Notes under the pieces: generated by a model
Told to the model about the DNA's origin: nothing
Databases searched by the model: none
The model's input: the letters and a program-made list of their open reading frames with translations, nothing else
Position numbers and translations under genes: made by a program
Shown: piece by piece, positions 34,281-42,124 of the stretch
Layout: the number at the start of each line of letters is the position of its first letter
Position numbering within the stretch: position 1 is the first letter of the stretch
Assembly (NCBI GenBank): GCA_022825825.1
Contig: JAJDWA010000052.1
Span: 1-64,000 of the forward strand
Direction: 5' to 3'
Length of the DNA: 64,000 bases
DNA from: Candidatus Poribacteria bacterium
GTDB taxonomy: Bacteria > Poribacteria > WGA-4E > WGA-3G

Positions 34281-35039
34281 TTACCATTCTTCGTCTGTTT
34301 CTTCAAGAAACTGTTTGGCTAATGCTACACATGCCAAAGCATCCTTACCGTATCCATCAGCCCCCATATCATCAGCGAATATTTGTGTAACTGGGGCACC
34401 GCCGACCATAATTTTTACTTCTTCACGGAGATCCTCATCAATAAAAGCATCAATTGTTTTGCCCATGTTTGGCATTGTTGTCGTTAACAAGGCGGACATC
34501 CCTAAGATAGGTGCTTCAAATTCTTCTACTGCCTCAATGAATTCGTCTTCGGAGGTATCCACTCCCAAATCGTGGACGACAAAACCTGCCCCACGTAGCA
34601 TCATAATACATAAGTTTTTGCCAATGTCGTGTAGGTCCCCTTTGACTGTGCCCATAATCACCGTGCCGACTGGTTCAATTCCAGAATCAGAAAGGATGGG
34701 TTCAATATGTGCCATGCCCGCCTTCATTGCGCGTGCACATGCCAGAACTTCGGGAACAAAAATAAAGTTCTCGCGAAACTTGATACCGACAATTCCCATC
34801 CCTGAAATTAGTCCATCATCCATAATTTCTAATGCTTCTGTGCCTTCTGCAAGTGCTTCTTTCGTCAAGTCATCAACGGTATGATGGTCACCATCAATCA
34901 GTGCAGCGGCGATGTCCTGCATTTCGGGCGTTGCTTGGGAGAACATCTCAATGAAAAACGCAATTTCATCGGGGCGTTCAAGGTATTCTTCAATTTCTTC
35001 TCGGATAAATTCGTTTACAATGTCATTTATAGATGCCAC
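34281..35039 (-). CDS. Corrinoid (methyl-cobamide) protein, MtaC/MtbC-like
   Basis: A four-helix B12-binding cap domain (about 20-110) is followed by the cobalamin-binding Rossmann domain. The hallmark 'GTVKGDLHDIGKNLC' contains His137 as the lower cobalt ligand (DxHxxG), with 'GMSALLTTTMPNM' and 'VGGAPVT' after it. It carries a methyl group between methyltransferases. I prefer GTG 35039 as start (252 aa) because the upstream in-frame residues are unlike the family, although AGGAGG is about 12 bases away. It is first in an operon with the activator and the homocysteine methyltransferase. Confidence 0.85.
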   Translation of the reverse strand: MASINDIVNEFIREEIEEYLERPDEIAFFIEMFSQATPEMQDIAAALIDGDHHTVDDLTKEALAEGTEALEIMDDGLISGMGIVGIKFRENFIFVPEVLACARAMKAGMAHIEPILSDSGIEPVGTVIMGTVKGDLHDIGKNLCIMMLRGAGFVVHDLGVDTSEDEFIEAVEEFEAPILGMSALLTTTMPNMGKTIDAFIDEDLREEVKIMVGGAPVTQIFADDMGADGYGKDALACVALAKQFLEETDEEW

Positions 35040-35179
35040 AGGTTCTGTATCCCTCCTTGAAGATATAGGATACCACACCGAGTAAAAAATGGCAAATGAA
35101 TTGGGTAGTGAAGTAAGGATTATGTTAAATCGGTGAGAAAATTGAATAAAGATATTTCGTTTCAAGAATTGCAGTTGAC

Positions 35180-35764
35180 CTACCAACGCATTGCTGCTTC
35201 ACGATACAACTGAATCTGTTCCATGTTGCGCGGCACAGCAATTTGAAATGATTTACGCTTCCGATTTATATCCTTCAGCACAATCGGTGCGCGCAGCATG
35301 TTGGTCAACGTTACGATACCGGACTCATAATAAACCCACATCCGTTGTTCTGTATACGGATTGAGAACATAAGCGGAATTGAGGTTTTCAGATTGTCCAA
35401 CGATTTCTGAAAATGAATCGTAGTTCGGATAGGTGAGTTCAATGGTTTTATCATATCCTTCTAAAAAAAGCTGATCCGGTGGCAGTTTTGGGGAATATCC
35501 ACTTAATTTACATCTGTAAAACTGAATAGGCGCACCTGATTTATTAGTTAGGTGGAGTGAAACCACAATCGCTAAGCGATTATTATCGTCACGATTGATA
35601 AACCATGTCCCATCCCGTATCAGTTCAACCGTTAAACCTGGAATTTGCCGCCACCTGTGGTAAACAACCGCTAATAGAATAAAACATCCCAACCCAAGTA
35701 TCACCCAATGTCCGGTTGGCGTTGTAAGAAAATTTAGGAGCTGTTTGAAAGTCTGTTGTAGCAC
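35180..35764 (-). CDS. Single-pass membrane protein, unknown
   Basis: The start is GTG 35764, with AAGGAG five or six bases upstream, inside the 3' end of tsaC. One membrane segment (about 18-38) is followed by a soluble beta-rich domain of some 150 residues ('LAIVVSLHLTNKSGAPIQFYRC'), which could be immunoglobulin-like. There are no catalytic motifs and I recognise no family. The 31-base overlap indicates co-translation with tsaC. Confidence 0.6.
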   Translation of the reverse strand: MLQQTFKQLLNFLTTPTGHWVILGLGCFILLAVVYHRWRQIPGLTVELIRDGTWFINRDDNNRLAIVVSLHLTNKSGAPIQFYRCKLSGYSPKLPPDQLFLEGYDKTIELTYPNYDSFSEIVGQSENLNSAYVLNPYTEQRMWVYYESGIVTLTNMLRAPIVLKDINRKRKSFQIAVPRNMEQIQLYREAAMRW

Positions 35765-36360
35765 ATCAACTCCTTAGCAAGCGTTTCGGAGGGAATAACA
35801 CCCTCTCTACGAACCTGTGGGGGTGATACAGATATATCATATACTGTTGATGGGATGGGTCCAGGTGTTTGTCCATCGTCCACAATAAAATCAATTTTCG
35901 ATGACAGTTCCGTGCCAAATTCTTGGGGCGATGTTGCTGCTGGTTGCCCTGAAAGATTTGCACTTGTAATCGCGATCGGTCCACCAAATGCCTGAAGTAC
36001 CTCTAATAGTAGTGGTTGATTTGGAATACGTAATCCGACGGTAGTTCCACCTGCCGTTAATTGCGGAAGTAGGTTTTTGGACTGGACAATGATTGTTAGT
36101 CCCCCTGGCCAAAACTTTTCTGTGAGATGAAAAAAGAATCCTGGTAAGTTTTGTGCGACCTGCTCCACGTCTTCAACAGAACTGAGGACTAAGGGAATCG
36201 GTTTATCTTCCGGTCTACCTTTTAACGTGTATAGTTTTTGCACTGCATCAACATTAAATGGGTCAACCCCTATTCCATAAACTGTATCGGTAGGAATAGC
36301 AATGACACCACCCGATTTTAGACAATCTATTGCTGATTTAATACGTAAATCCACTTCCAA
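35734..36360 (-). CDS. tsaC: L-threonylcarbamoyladenylate synthase (Sua5/YrdC/TsaC)
   Basis: The YrdC fold is clear: 'GGVIAIPTDTVYGIGVDPFN', 'KLYTLKGRPEDKPIPLVL', 'FWPGGLTIIVQ', 'VGLRIPNQPL' and 'PIAITSANLSGQPA' carry the Lys/Arg and Ser/Asn residues that bind ATP and threonine. It makes threonylcarbamoyl-AMP for the t6A modification of ANN-decoding tRNAs. At 208 residues it is the short form without the Sua5 C-terminal domain. The start appears to be TTG 36360. Its pathway partner tsaD is next upstream, separated by a palindromic element. Confidence 0.9.
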   Translation of the reverse strand: MEVDLRIKSAIDCLKSGGVIAIPTDTVYGIGVDPFNVDAVQKLYTLKGRPEDKPIPLVLSSVEDVEQVAQNLPGFFFHLTEKFWPGGLTIIVQSKNLLPQLTAGGTTVGLRIPNQPLLLEVLQAFGGPIAITSANLSGQPAATSPQEFGTELSSKIDFIVDDGQTPGPIPSTVYDISVSPPQVRREGVIPSETLAKELMCYNRLSNSS

Positions 36361-36374
36361 GTATATTACCCCAC

Positions 36375-36479
36375 TTTATTGTAAATTTAGAATTAATTGC
36401 ACACTTTACACCAGCGAGGTTAGGAAACCTCGCCTACCGAGAAATAAAAGTGTCTATTTATTTCTTGATTCACTATAAA
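36375..36479. repeat. MITE-like palindromic element overlapping the 3' end of tsaD
   Basis: Left end 'TTTATTGTAAATTTAGAATT' and the inverted right end ('...GATTCACTATAAA' ending 36479) match over about 33 bp with mismatches. The centre is GAGGTTAGGAAACCTCGCCTACCGAG. Both ends and the core match the element at 59970-60079. Bases 36454-36479 also encode the last codons and the stop of tsaD. Confidence 0.75.
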
Positions 36480-37497
36480 CATCAACAATAGATCCGTTTG
36501 CTGCAGCATTGAGGGAAAGACCATCTCTTAACCCTTGCTGATACTTTTCGTAAGCAATTCCAGCAATCATTGCACCATTATCTGTACATAGATTTATAGG
36601 CGGATAGTAGACATCTGCACCGATTTCCTCAGCAGCATCTTTCAGAGAAGTGCGAAGTTGGCTGTTCGCTGCAACACCGCCGGTCAAAGTTATAGTGTGA
36701 GCATTAGTAGTTTTCGCTGCATGCACAGTTTTTGCTACAAGCACATCAACGACTGCTGCTTGAAAGCTGGCAGCAATGTCTTCAATGCTAATTTCTCCGT
36801 TTGCAATTGTTCCTGCACGTTCTGCCTTCTCCACAAAATACCGCACAGACGTTTTAACCCCGCTAAAACTAAATTGGTAATCACCGCTACGGAGCATAGG
36901 ACGGGGAAAGTCTATCGCTGTTGGATTGCCCTTTTGTGCCAGTTCGTCAATAATTCTACCGCCGGGAAAACCGAGTCCGAGATATTTGGCAACCTTATCG
37001 TAAACTTCGCCCGCTGCATCGTCCTGTGTGGTTCCCAGCACTTTATATTTCCACCCTTCATGCACTTCCACGAGCAATGTATGTCCACCTGAGACTGTGA
37101 GACAGATATGTGGAAAAGTCAAGGTATCATGCACCATGTAGTTGGCATAGATATGCCCTTCAATATGATTGATGCCGAGTAAGGGTAAATTATGGCAGTA
37201 GGCCAGGCTTTTCGCTGCTGCGACACCGACAAGTAATGCTCCAATTAATCCAGGGCGATTTGTCACAGCAATAGCGTCTAAATCATCAAATGTGGCCTCA
37301 GCTTCAGCCAACGATTTATTGACGATATAGTTGATTGCCTCAATATGTTTGCGCGATGCCAACTCTGGCACAACGCCGCCATATTCTTGATGTGTTTTTA
37401 TTTGTGAAGCAACTATATTTGATAGGACTTCACGTCCATCAATGACGACTGCTGCAGCTGTTTCATCGCAAGATGTATCAATTCCAAGTATTTTCAC
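36454..37497 (-). CDS. tsaD: tRNA N6-adenosine threonylcarbamoyltransferase
   Basis: The 347-residue protein starts 'MKILGIDTSCDETAAAVV' and contains the metal-binding 'HIEGHIYANY' (about 112-121), 'TVSGGHTLLV' and 'LGLGFPGG', all TsaD/Kae1 signatures. It transfers the threonylcarbamoyl group to A37 of tRNA with TsaB and TsaE, which are not in the window. The last seven sense codons (YSESRNK) and the TAG stop come from the terminal repeat of the palindromic element at 36375-36479, so the native C terminus was replaced or extended. Confidence 0.95.
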   Translation of the reverse strand: MKILGIDTSCDETAAAVVIDGREVLSNIVASQIKTHQEYGGVVPELASRKHIEAINYIVNKSLAEAEATFDDLDAIAVTNRPGLIGALLVGVAAAKSLAYCHNLPLLGINHIEGHIYANYMVHDTLTFPHICLTVSGGHTLLVEVHEGWKYKVLGTTQDDAAGEVYDKVAKYLGLGFPGGRIIDELAQKGNPTAIDFPRPMLRSGDYQFSFSGVKTSVRYFVEKAERAGTIANGEISIEDIAASFQAAVVDVLVAKTVHAAKTTNAHTITLTGGVAANSQLRTSLKDAAEEIGADVYYPPINLCTDNGAMIAGIAYEKYQQGLRDGLSLNAAANGSIVDVYSESRNK

Positions 37498-37612
37498 AAG
37501 TCTCTCTTTCTGTAATATAGCTCTGTTGTTTTAGGGTGAACCTGTTTTTTGACATTTCGACGAGAAATCGGTTATTTTCAAAACATGCCCACCGCATGCA
37601 ATATGAGACGTT

Positions 37613-37644
37613 AACCGGTCGCGATCGGGAGGTTACACCTACAG
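37613..37644. repeat. Fragment of core type 2 palindromic repeat
   Basis: It reads GGTCGCGATCGGGAGGTTAC in its centre and ends CCTACAG. It aligns with 54910-54940 and with the reverse complement of 27379-27405. The flanking gap 37498-37712 holds no gene that I can support. Confidence 0.5.
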
Positions 37645-37712
37645 AATCTGCGCTGCGAATGAGCAGAATATATTAGAAACGGTATTAGAATTATCTCATC
37701 GAATTCCCATCT

Positions 37713-39341
37713 TCAATATTGCGATTTACGCCTTTCACCCTGGAGCCCTACCCAGATACAAACGACCATTCCCAATAAGACAATGGCGAACGGTAAACCG
37801 AATAGAAGCGTGGCAGCCTGCAGTGACTTGAGCCCTCCACCGAGCAAGAGCGCGATTGCAACGAATCCCTCGGCAGTGCACCAAAACACACGTTGCGCTG
37901 CTGGCGCGTGAAGCTTACCCCCAGCCGTAATCAGGTCAACAACCAGCGAACCTGAGTCCGACGTTGTGACGAAAAAGGTGATGAGCAGAACAATACTGAC
38001 GAATGAAGTGAGCTGTGTCAATGGCAGTTCCTTAAACAATTCAAAGAGTGCGCCCGCATATTCTTCTGCTTCAACTTTATCCATCACGCCAGTGTAGCCG
38101 TCGACGAGGAATTGGTGGATGGCAGTCCCCCCGAAAGTACTGAAGCACAGTAAGGTAATCAGCATCGGTAGCAGCAGCACACAGAACAGGAATTCGCGAA
38201 CGGTTCTCCCCTTTGAAATGCGGGCGATAAACGTGCCAACGAACGGCATCCAGGTAATCCACCATGCCATGTGGAAGGCAGACCAGCCATGAATGAAGTA
38301 GGAGTCCGTGCGTCCGACCCAGTTGCTGAGCGGCACAATTTCAACGACATAGTCCTTAAGTGCCTTAAAAAAGGTACTGAAAATCACGCTTGTCGGTCCG
38401 ACGACAATGACGAATGAAAATAGGGCTATCATAATATAGATGTTGACTTGACTGAGGCGTTTGATGCCGACATCAATCCCACTGAGCACGGAAACCGTAG
38501 CGATGCCGGTAATCAACACAATTATCGTCACCTCGGTAGTACTGGTTGCAGGAATGTTGAACAGTTCATTAAGCCCTGCTGCCACCTGTTGTGAGCCCAG
38601 CCCGAGCGAAGGCGCAAGCCCAAACAAGGTTGCGAAGACAGCGAGAATATCAATAACGTGGCCGGGCCATCCCCAGACACGCTCTCCGAGGAGGGGATAG
38701 AACGCTGAGCGCAGCGCGAGCGGTAATCCCCGGTTATAGGCAAAAAACGCGAGGGCAAGCCCAACGACGGCATAGCCTGCCCATGCATGAAGCCCCCAAT
38801 GGAAAGCTACCGCAGCGAAACTCATATCTCGCGCTGCCTTGACATCCGGATGCGTGGGGTCGGGCAATAGATGCTGTGCATCATGATAAACCTGATCAGG
38901 GTCGTAAACTTGCGTCATGTGAAACGGTGGGGTCTGAAAATGCTGGACCGGCTCTGCAATACCCCAATAGACGAGCCCGATAGCCAAACCTGCCGAAAAG
39001 AGCATGGCTATCCACGTCAACGTGGCGTAATCCGGTTTTGCATCCTTCCCACCAAGACGCACTCTACCAAGCGGCGAAACAATCAGGTACAGGCAAAACA
39101 GTACGAAAAGACTACAAGTCAGAAGGAACACCCAGTCCAACTGTGAGGTCATCCACTTTCGGATGTTCTCAAAAACATCTTCCGCCTTTTCTTGGAATAC
39201 GAGGGCCACGATGACAAAAATGATGATTGCAAGGCTGGAAGTCAGGAAGACTGGGGCATTGATATCCAGTCCGAATATCTGGAGGTTATCTTGGCCAATC
39301 TTGTAACCCGTTTCGGTGCGATTGTTTTTTTCATTATCCAT
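37713..39341 (-). CDS. BCCT-family transporter (betaine/carnitine/choline type), copy 1
   Basis: The 542-residue protein has twelve hydrophobic segments and BCCT signatures: 'RLGGKDAKPDYATLTWIAMLFSAGLAIGLVYWGIAEP', the Trp-rich 'FHMAWWITWMPFVGTFIARISKGRTVREF', and 'TTSDSGSLVVD'. It imports betaine-like quaternary ammonium compounds or related osmolytes with Na+ or H+. Glycines in the 'AGLAIGLVYWG' stretch favour Na+-coupled or exchange types, as inference. Codon use looks richer in G and C at third positions than in the neighbours, which may mark transfer. A second BCCT gene lies 1 kb away on the same strand. Confidence 0.9.
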   Translation of the reverse strand: MDNEKNNRTETGYKIGQDNLQIFGLDINAPVFLTSSLAIIIFVIVALVFQEKAEDVFENIRKWMTSQLDWVFLLTCSLFVLFCLYLIVSPLGRVRLGGKDAKPDYATLTWIAMLFSAGLAIGLVYWGIAEPVQHFQTPPFHMTQVYDPDQVYHDAQHLLPDPTHPDVKAARDMSFAAVAFHWGLHAWAGYAVVGLALAFFAYNRGLPLALRSAFYPLLGERVWGWPGHVIDILAVFATLFGLAPSLGLGSQQVAAGLNELFNIPATSTTEVTIIVLITGIATVSVLSGIDVGIKRLSQVNIYIMIALFSFVIVVGPTSVIFSTFFKALKDYVVEIVPLSNWVGRTDSYFIHGWSAFHMAWWITWMPFVGTFIARISKGRTVREFLFCVLLLPMLITLLCFSTFGGTAIHQFLVDGYTGVMDKVEAEEYAGALFELFKELPLTQLTSFVSIVLLITFFVTTSDSGSLVVDLITAGGKLHAPAAQRVFWCTAEGFVAIALLLGGGLKSLQAATLLFGLPFAIVLLGMVVCIWVGLQGERRKSQY

Positions 39342-39356
39342 ATATTGTTGTATCTT

Positions 39357-39443
39357 ATATCAAATCTGTTCTCTGCATCCCCGAGGGGATAGGTGCGGTT
39401 TCAAAGCGCGCCTACCGAGAAGGATCGAGTTAATTTGCTATTA
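39357..39443. repeat. Palindromic repeat, family 2, diverged
   Basis: It contains GGTGCGGTTTCAAAGCGCGCC and CCTACCGAGAAGGATCGAGTTAATTTG. The same right-hand sequence occurs at 43511-43537. The left end 'ATATCAAAT' is a weak match to the family-2 terminal repeat. Confidence 0.5.
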
Positions 39444-39465
39444 GATGGTTGTAGTTTCTGATGTT

Positions 39466-39744
39466 CTAAGCGTTTTCAGCACCTTTTGTAATATCTGAAG
39501 GAATAAACCAAACCCCTTGCATCGGATTCTCTGCAAGCCCCATTTCCTTCAAGAGAGTCAGTGATCGGGTAATAGGATTTTGCTTAGACCTTGGCGGATT
39601 TCCGCCGCGTTCAAGATGTGTTGACTCTACAATATCTGTCATCTCTTGCTTGTGAACAGTCTGTCCAGTAAATAGTTCTAATATGAGTTCTTGCGCCATG
39701 AGTGGTGTGAGAGGTAACCCAACGTATTTATAAGGATTATCCAT
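39466..39744 (-). CDS. Small protein, possible winged-helix DNA-binding domain
   Basis: The 92-residue protein has a helical, regularly spaced pattern ('LMAQELILELFTGQTVHKQEM', then 'ITRSLTLLKEMGLAENPMQGVWFI'). The second part resembles the recognition helix and wing of Mrr-N-like winged helices. That is a weak, fold-level guess. It sits alone between a palindromic repeat and another small gene, with no strong ribosome-binding site. Confidence 0.45.
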   Translation of the reverse strand: MDNPYKYVGLPLTPLMAQELILELFTGQTVHKQEMTDIVESTHLERGGNPPRSKQNPITRSLTLLKEMGLAENPMQGVWFIPSDITKGAENA

Positions 39745-39846
39745 AAAGTTGTTTTCTTTTTATTTTAAGGGTATGTAAGTTTAGGTAGGCATTGAATTTG
39801 TAGGTTGTCGTGGCGTAGGTTTATTCGTATAGGAAACCTTTGAAGC

Positions 39847-40113
39847 TTATTCTTTTTCATCAATATCCACTTTAACTTTAAGCAAGGAATCCCATCCGTA
39901 CCCCGCAGCCACGTCTAAAACAACATCTTTCGCTTTATGGATCCACTCCTCCAGGAATTCTTTATCCACATCAGCGGAATAACTTGCTACCACGTAGATA
40001 CTTTTCCCATCATCGCCCGTTTTAAAGTAAAGGCGAAACGGATGCTCAATCTGAAAACGTGCATTTAACAAGACTAAGAGCCAATCTAAGCGGGTCGGTG
40101 TATATCTTTCCAA
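39847..40113 (-). CDS. Small conserved-looking hypothetical protein
   Basis: The 88-residue product appears to start at TTG 40113. It has a mixed alpha/beta pattern ('RFQIEHPFRLYFKTGDDGKS', 'VVASYSADVDKEFLEEWIHKAK') and an acidic tail. I recognise no family and no motif. Coding is supported only by its clean frame and protein-like composition. Confidence 0.4.
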   Translation of the reverse strand: MERYTPTRLDWLLVLLNARFQIEHPFRLYFKTGDDGKSIYVVASYSADVDKEFLEEWIHKAKDVVLDVAAGYGWDSLLKVKVDIDEKE

Positions 40114-40225
40114 TCATGGTGAATTTTCTAACATTGTTATTCTCCGTTGCATAGTCACAAATATTGTATGTTAAAAGTGGAGAAAAGTCAAGAAATATCA
40201 GAATCGTTCAATTCTTAGGGATCCC

Positions 40226-40281
40226 AGTTGTATGGAGAAATTATAGATGCCGAAGTTGTATGGAGAAATTATAGATGCCGA
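40226..40281 (+). repeat. Perfect tandem duplication of a 28-bp unit
   Basis: The unit beginning AGTTGTATGGAGAAATTATA occurs at 40226-40253 and again at 40254-40281 without mismatch. The second copy runs into the palindrome at 40270-40308. Confidence 0.85.
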
Positions 40282-40308
40282 ATATGTGCATAGCATTCGG
40301 CATCTATA
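40270..40308. repeat. 14-bp perfect palindrome downstream of second BCCT gene
   Basis: TATAGATGCCGAAT (40270-40283) pairs with ATTCGGCATCTATA (40295-40308) across an 11-base loop. It sits 40 bp beyond the stop of the minus-strand BCCT gene and could stop transcription or protect the mRNA end. There is no T-run on either side. Confidence 0.75.
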
Positions 40309-40347
40309 GGACATGTGTATAACAATTATCTCATCAAATTCTTATTT

Positions 40348-42054
40348 TCAATTTTGGGATTCACGCCTTTCTTTAATTAGCCCAACCAAGACGCAAGCCC
40401 CCATCCCCAACAGCACAATCGCGAAGGGAAAACCTGTCGCGAGCGATGCAGCTTGTAACGCCTTCAATCCTCCACCAAGTAGCAGCGCGATGGCGACTAA
40501 ACCCTCAACAGTACACCAGAACACACGTTGTGGTTTAGGTGCGTCGACCTTACCTCCCGCTGCTATGATGTCAATAATTAGAGAACCGGAGTCGGATGAA
40601 GTCACGAAAAAGATGATTGTCAACAGCATTGCAGCACATGAGAGAAGCAATGCCCACGGTAGTTCGCCTAACATTTCGAACAGAGCGATTGGATAATTAT
40701 ACTTCTCAACTTGTTCGGTTACGCCGGTATAGCTATCAGTTAAAAATTGATGGATAGCAGTGCCACCAAAGGCACTAAACCAGATTAAACATAGCAATGT
40801 CGGTAGCAGCAGCACGAAGATAACGAACTCGCGAACTGTGCGTCCCTTTGAAATGCGAGCAATGAAGGTGCCGATAAATGGTGCCCAGGCAATCCACCAT
40901 GCCCAATAGAAGGTCGTCCAATCGTGAAAGAAGCCGGTGTCCTCGCGTCCGACCCAGTTGCTGAGCGGTACAATTTTCATGACATAGGTCCCAAGTCCAG
41001 CGAACATACTTTGAAAAATGTAACGTGTTGGACCAAGAACAAAAATTGTTAACAACAAAATAAAGGCAAGGATTATGTTAAACTGGCTGAGACGTTTAAT
41101 ACCAACGTTAATACCTGTCATCACTGATATGAGTGCTATGCAGGTAATCCCTACAATTAGCAGGACCATGGTCCAGTTGTTTGCTGGTATCCCAAACAGA
41201 TGGTCAAGACCGGAAGTTACCTGTTGCACCCCTAAACCGAGTGAGGTAGCAAGTCCAAAAATCCCTGCAAATATTGCCAACGTATCAATGATGTGTCCTG
41301 TCCAACCCCATATTCTATCACCAAATATAGGGTAAAACGCGGATCGGATGAGGAGTGGAAGCCCGCGGTTATAGGCGAAAAATGCCAGGGCGAGTCCAAC
41401 AACACCGTAGATCGCCCACCCTTGTAGTCCCCAGTGAAAAACTGTTGTTGCGATACTCAAGGAAGCCGCCGTTTTAACTTTGGGATCCGCGATGTCAGGA
41501 ACATCTTTAACACTGTAATCTGCCTCTGGGTCATAAGCGGGATCATCGATGGCAGGGATATCTTTAGCATTATAAATTGCCTTTGCTTCATAAACCGTTT
41601 CTGTCCCGAGCGGCGAATATTTAACAACACCACTATCCCCCTGAAAATAGGTAACCGGCTCCGACACGCCAAAGAAGAGAAGCCCGATCCCCACGCCTGC
41701 TGCGAAAAGCATTGCAAGCCAGGTTAAGTTGGAATATTCAGGTTTCGCATCTGCCCCGCCGAGACGGACCTTACCGAGTGGAGAAAATGCGACGACCAGA
41801 CAAAAGAGAAAGACAAGATTAGCGGTAATCATGAACAGCCAATCAAGGTTTGTGGTAAGCCAGACTCGGGCATCTCCGAAAAGTTTTGTCGCTTGCTCTT
41901 GAAAAATAAGTGAACCTGCGATAAATACGATAATAGCAATACTGGAAATTACGAATACAGGAGTTAGGTAAATTTCTAAACCGAATAGTTTCTTGTATCT
42001 GCCTTCATCTATTTGATGTGGCATCTGTTGGGGTTGTTTTCCTTCTTCGTTCAT
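40348..42054 (-). CDS. BCCT-family transporter, copy 2
   Basis: ATG 42054 follows AAAGGAG. This 568-residue paralogue of the 37713 gene shares 'RLGGADAKPEYSNLTWLAMLFAAGVGIGLLFFGVSEP', 'FYWAWWIAWAPFIGTFIARISKGRTVREF' and 'VTSSDSGSLIID'. It has a longer insert after 'SEPVTYFQG' (about 130-190, Asp/Tyr-rich with two 'DIPAIDDP'-like repeats) that should face outside. It should be an inner-membrane importer of betaine-type compounds. It lies between the first BCCT gene and a porin gene. Confidence 0.9.
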   Translation of the reverse strand: MNEEGKQPQQMPHQIDEGRYKKLFGLEIYLTPVFVISSIAIIVFIAGSLIFQEQATKLFGDARVWLTTNLDWLFMITANLVFLFCLVVAFSPLGKVRLGGADAKPEYSNLTWLAMLFAAGVGIGLLFFGVSEPVTYFQGDSGVVKYSPLGTETVYEAKAIYNAKDIPAIDDPAYDPEADYSVKDVPDIADPKVKTAASLSIATTVFHWGLQGWAIYGVVGLALAFFAYNRGLPLLIRSAFYPIFGDRIWGWTGHIIDTLAIFAGIFGLATSLGLGVQQVTSGLDHLFGIPANNWTMVLLIVGITCIALISVMTGINVGIKRLSQFNIILAFILLLTIFVLGPTRYIFQSMFAGLGTYVMKIVPLSNWVGREDTGFFHDWTTFYWAWWIAWAPFIGTFIARISKGRTVREFVIFVLLLPTLLCLIWFSAFGGTAIHQFLTDSYTGVTEQVEKYNYPIALFEMLGELPWALLLSCAAMLLTIIFFVTSSDSGSLIIDIIAAGGKVDAPKPQRVFWCTVEGLVAIALLLGGGLKALQAASLATGFPFAIVLLGMGACVLVGLIKERRESQN

Positions 42055-42075
42055 TTCAAGATTCTCCTTTTTGAG

Positions 42076-42106
42076 AGGTAGGCGTGCTAACGAAGCGCGC
42101 CTACCT
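42076..42106. repeat. Short palindromic repeat between porin and BCCT genes
   Basis: AGGTAGGCGTGC (42076-42087) and GCGCGCCTACCT (42095-42106) are inverted copies with one mismatch. It belongs to the GGTAGGCGCG...CCTACC intergenic family. Confidence 0.7.
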
Positions 42107-42124
42107 TAGGATGGCGTACGCCGA

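Noticed and set aside
35040..35180. Cobalamin riboswitch sought upstream of the corrinoid operon
   Set aside because: No B12-box-like sequence or expected stems are visible.
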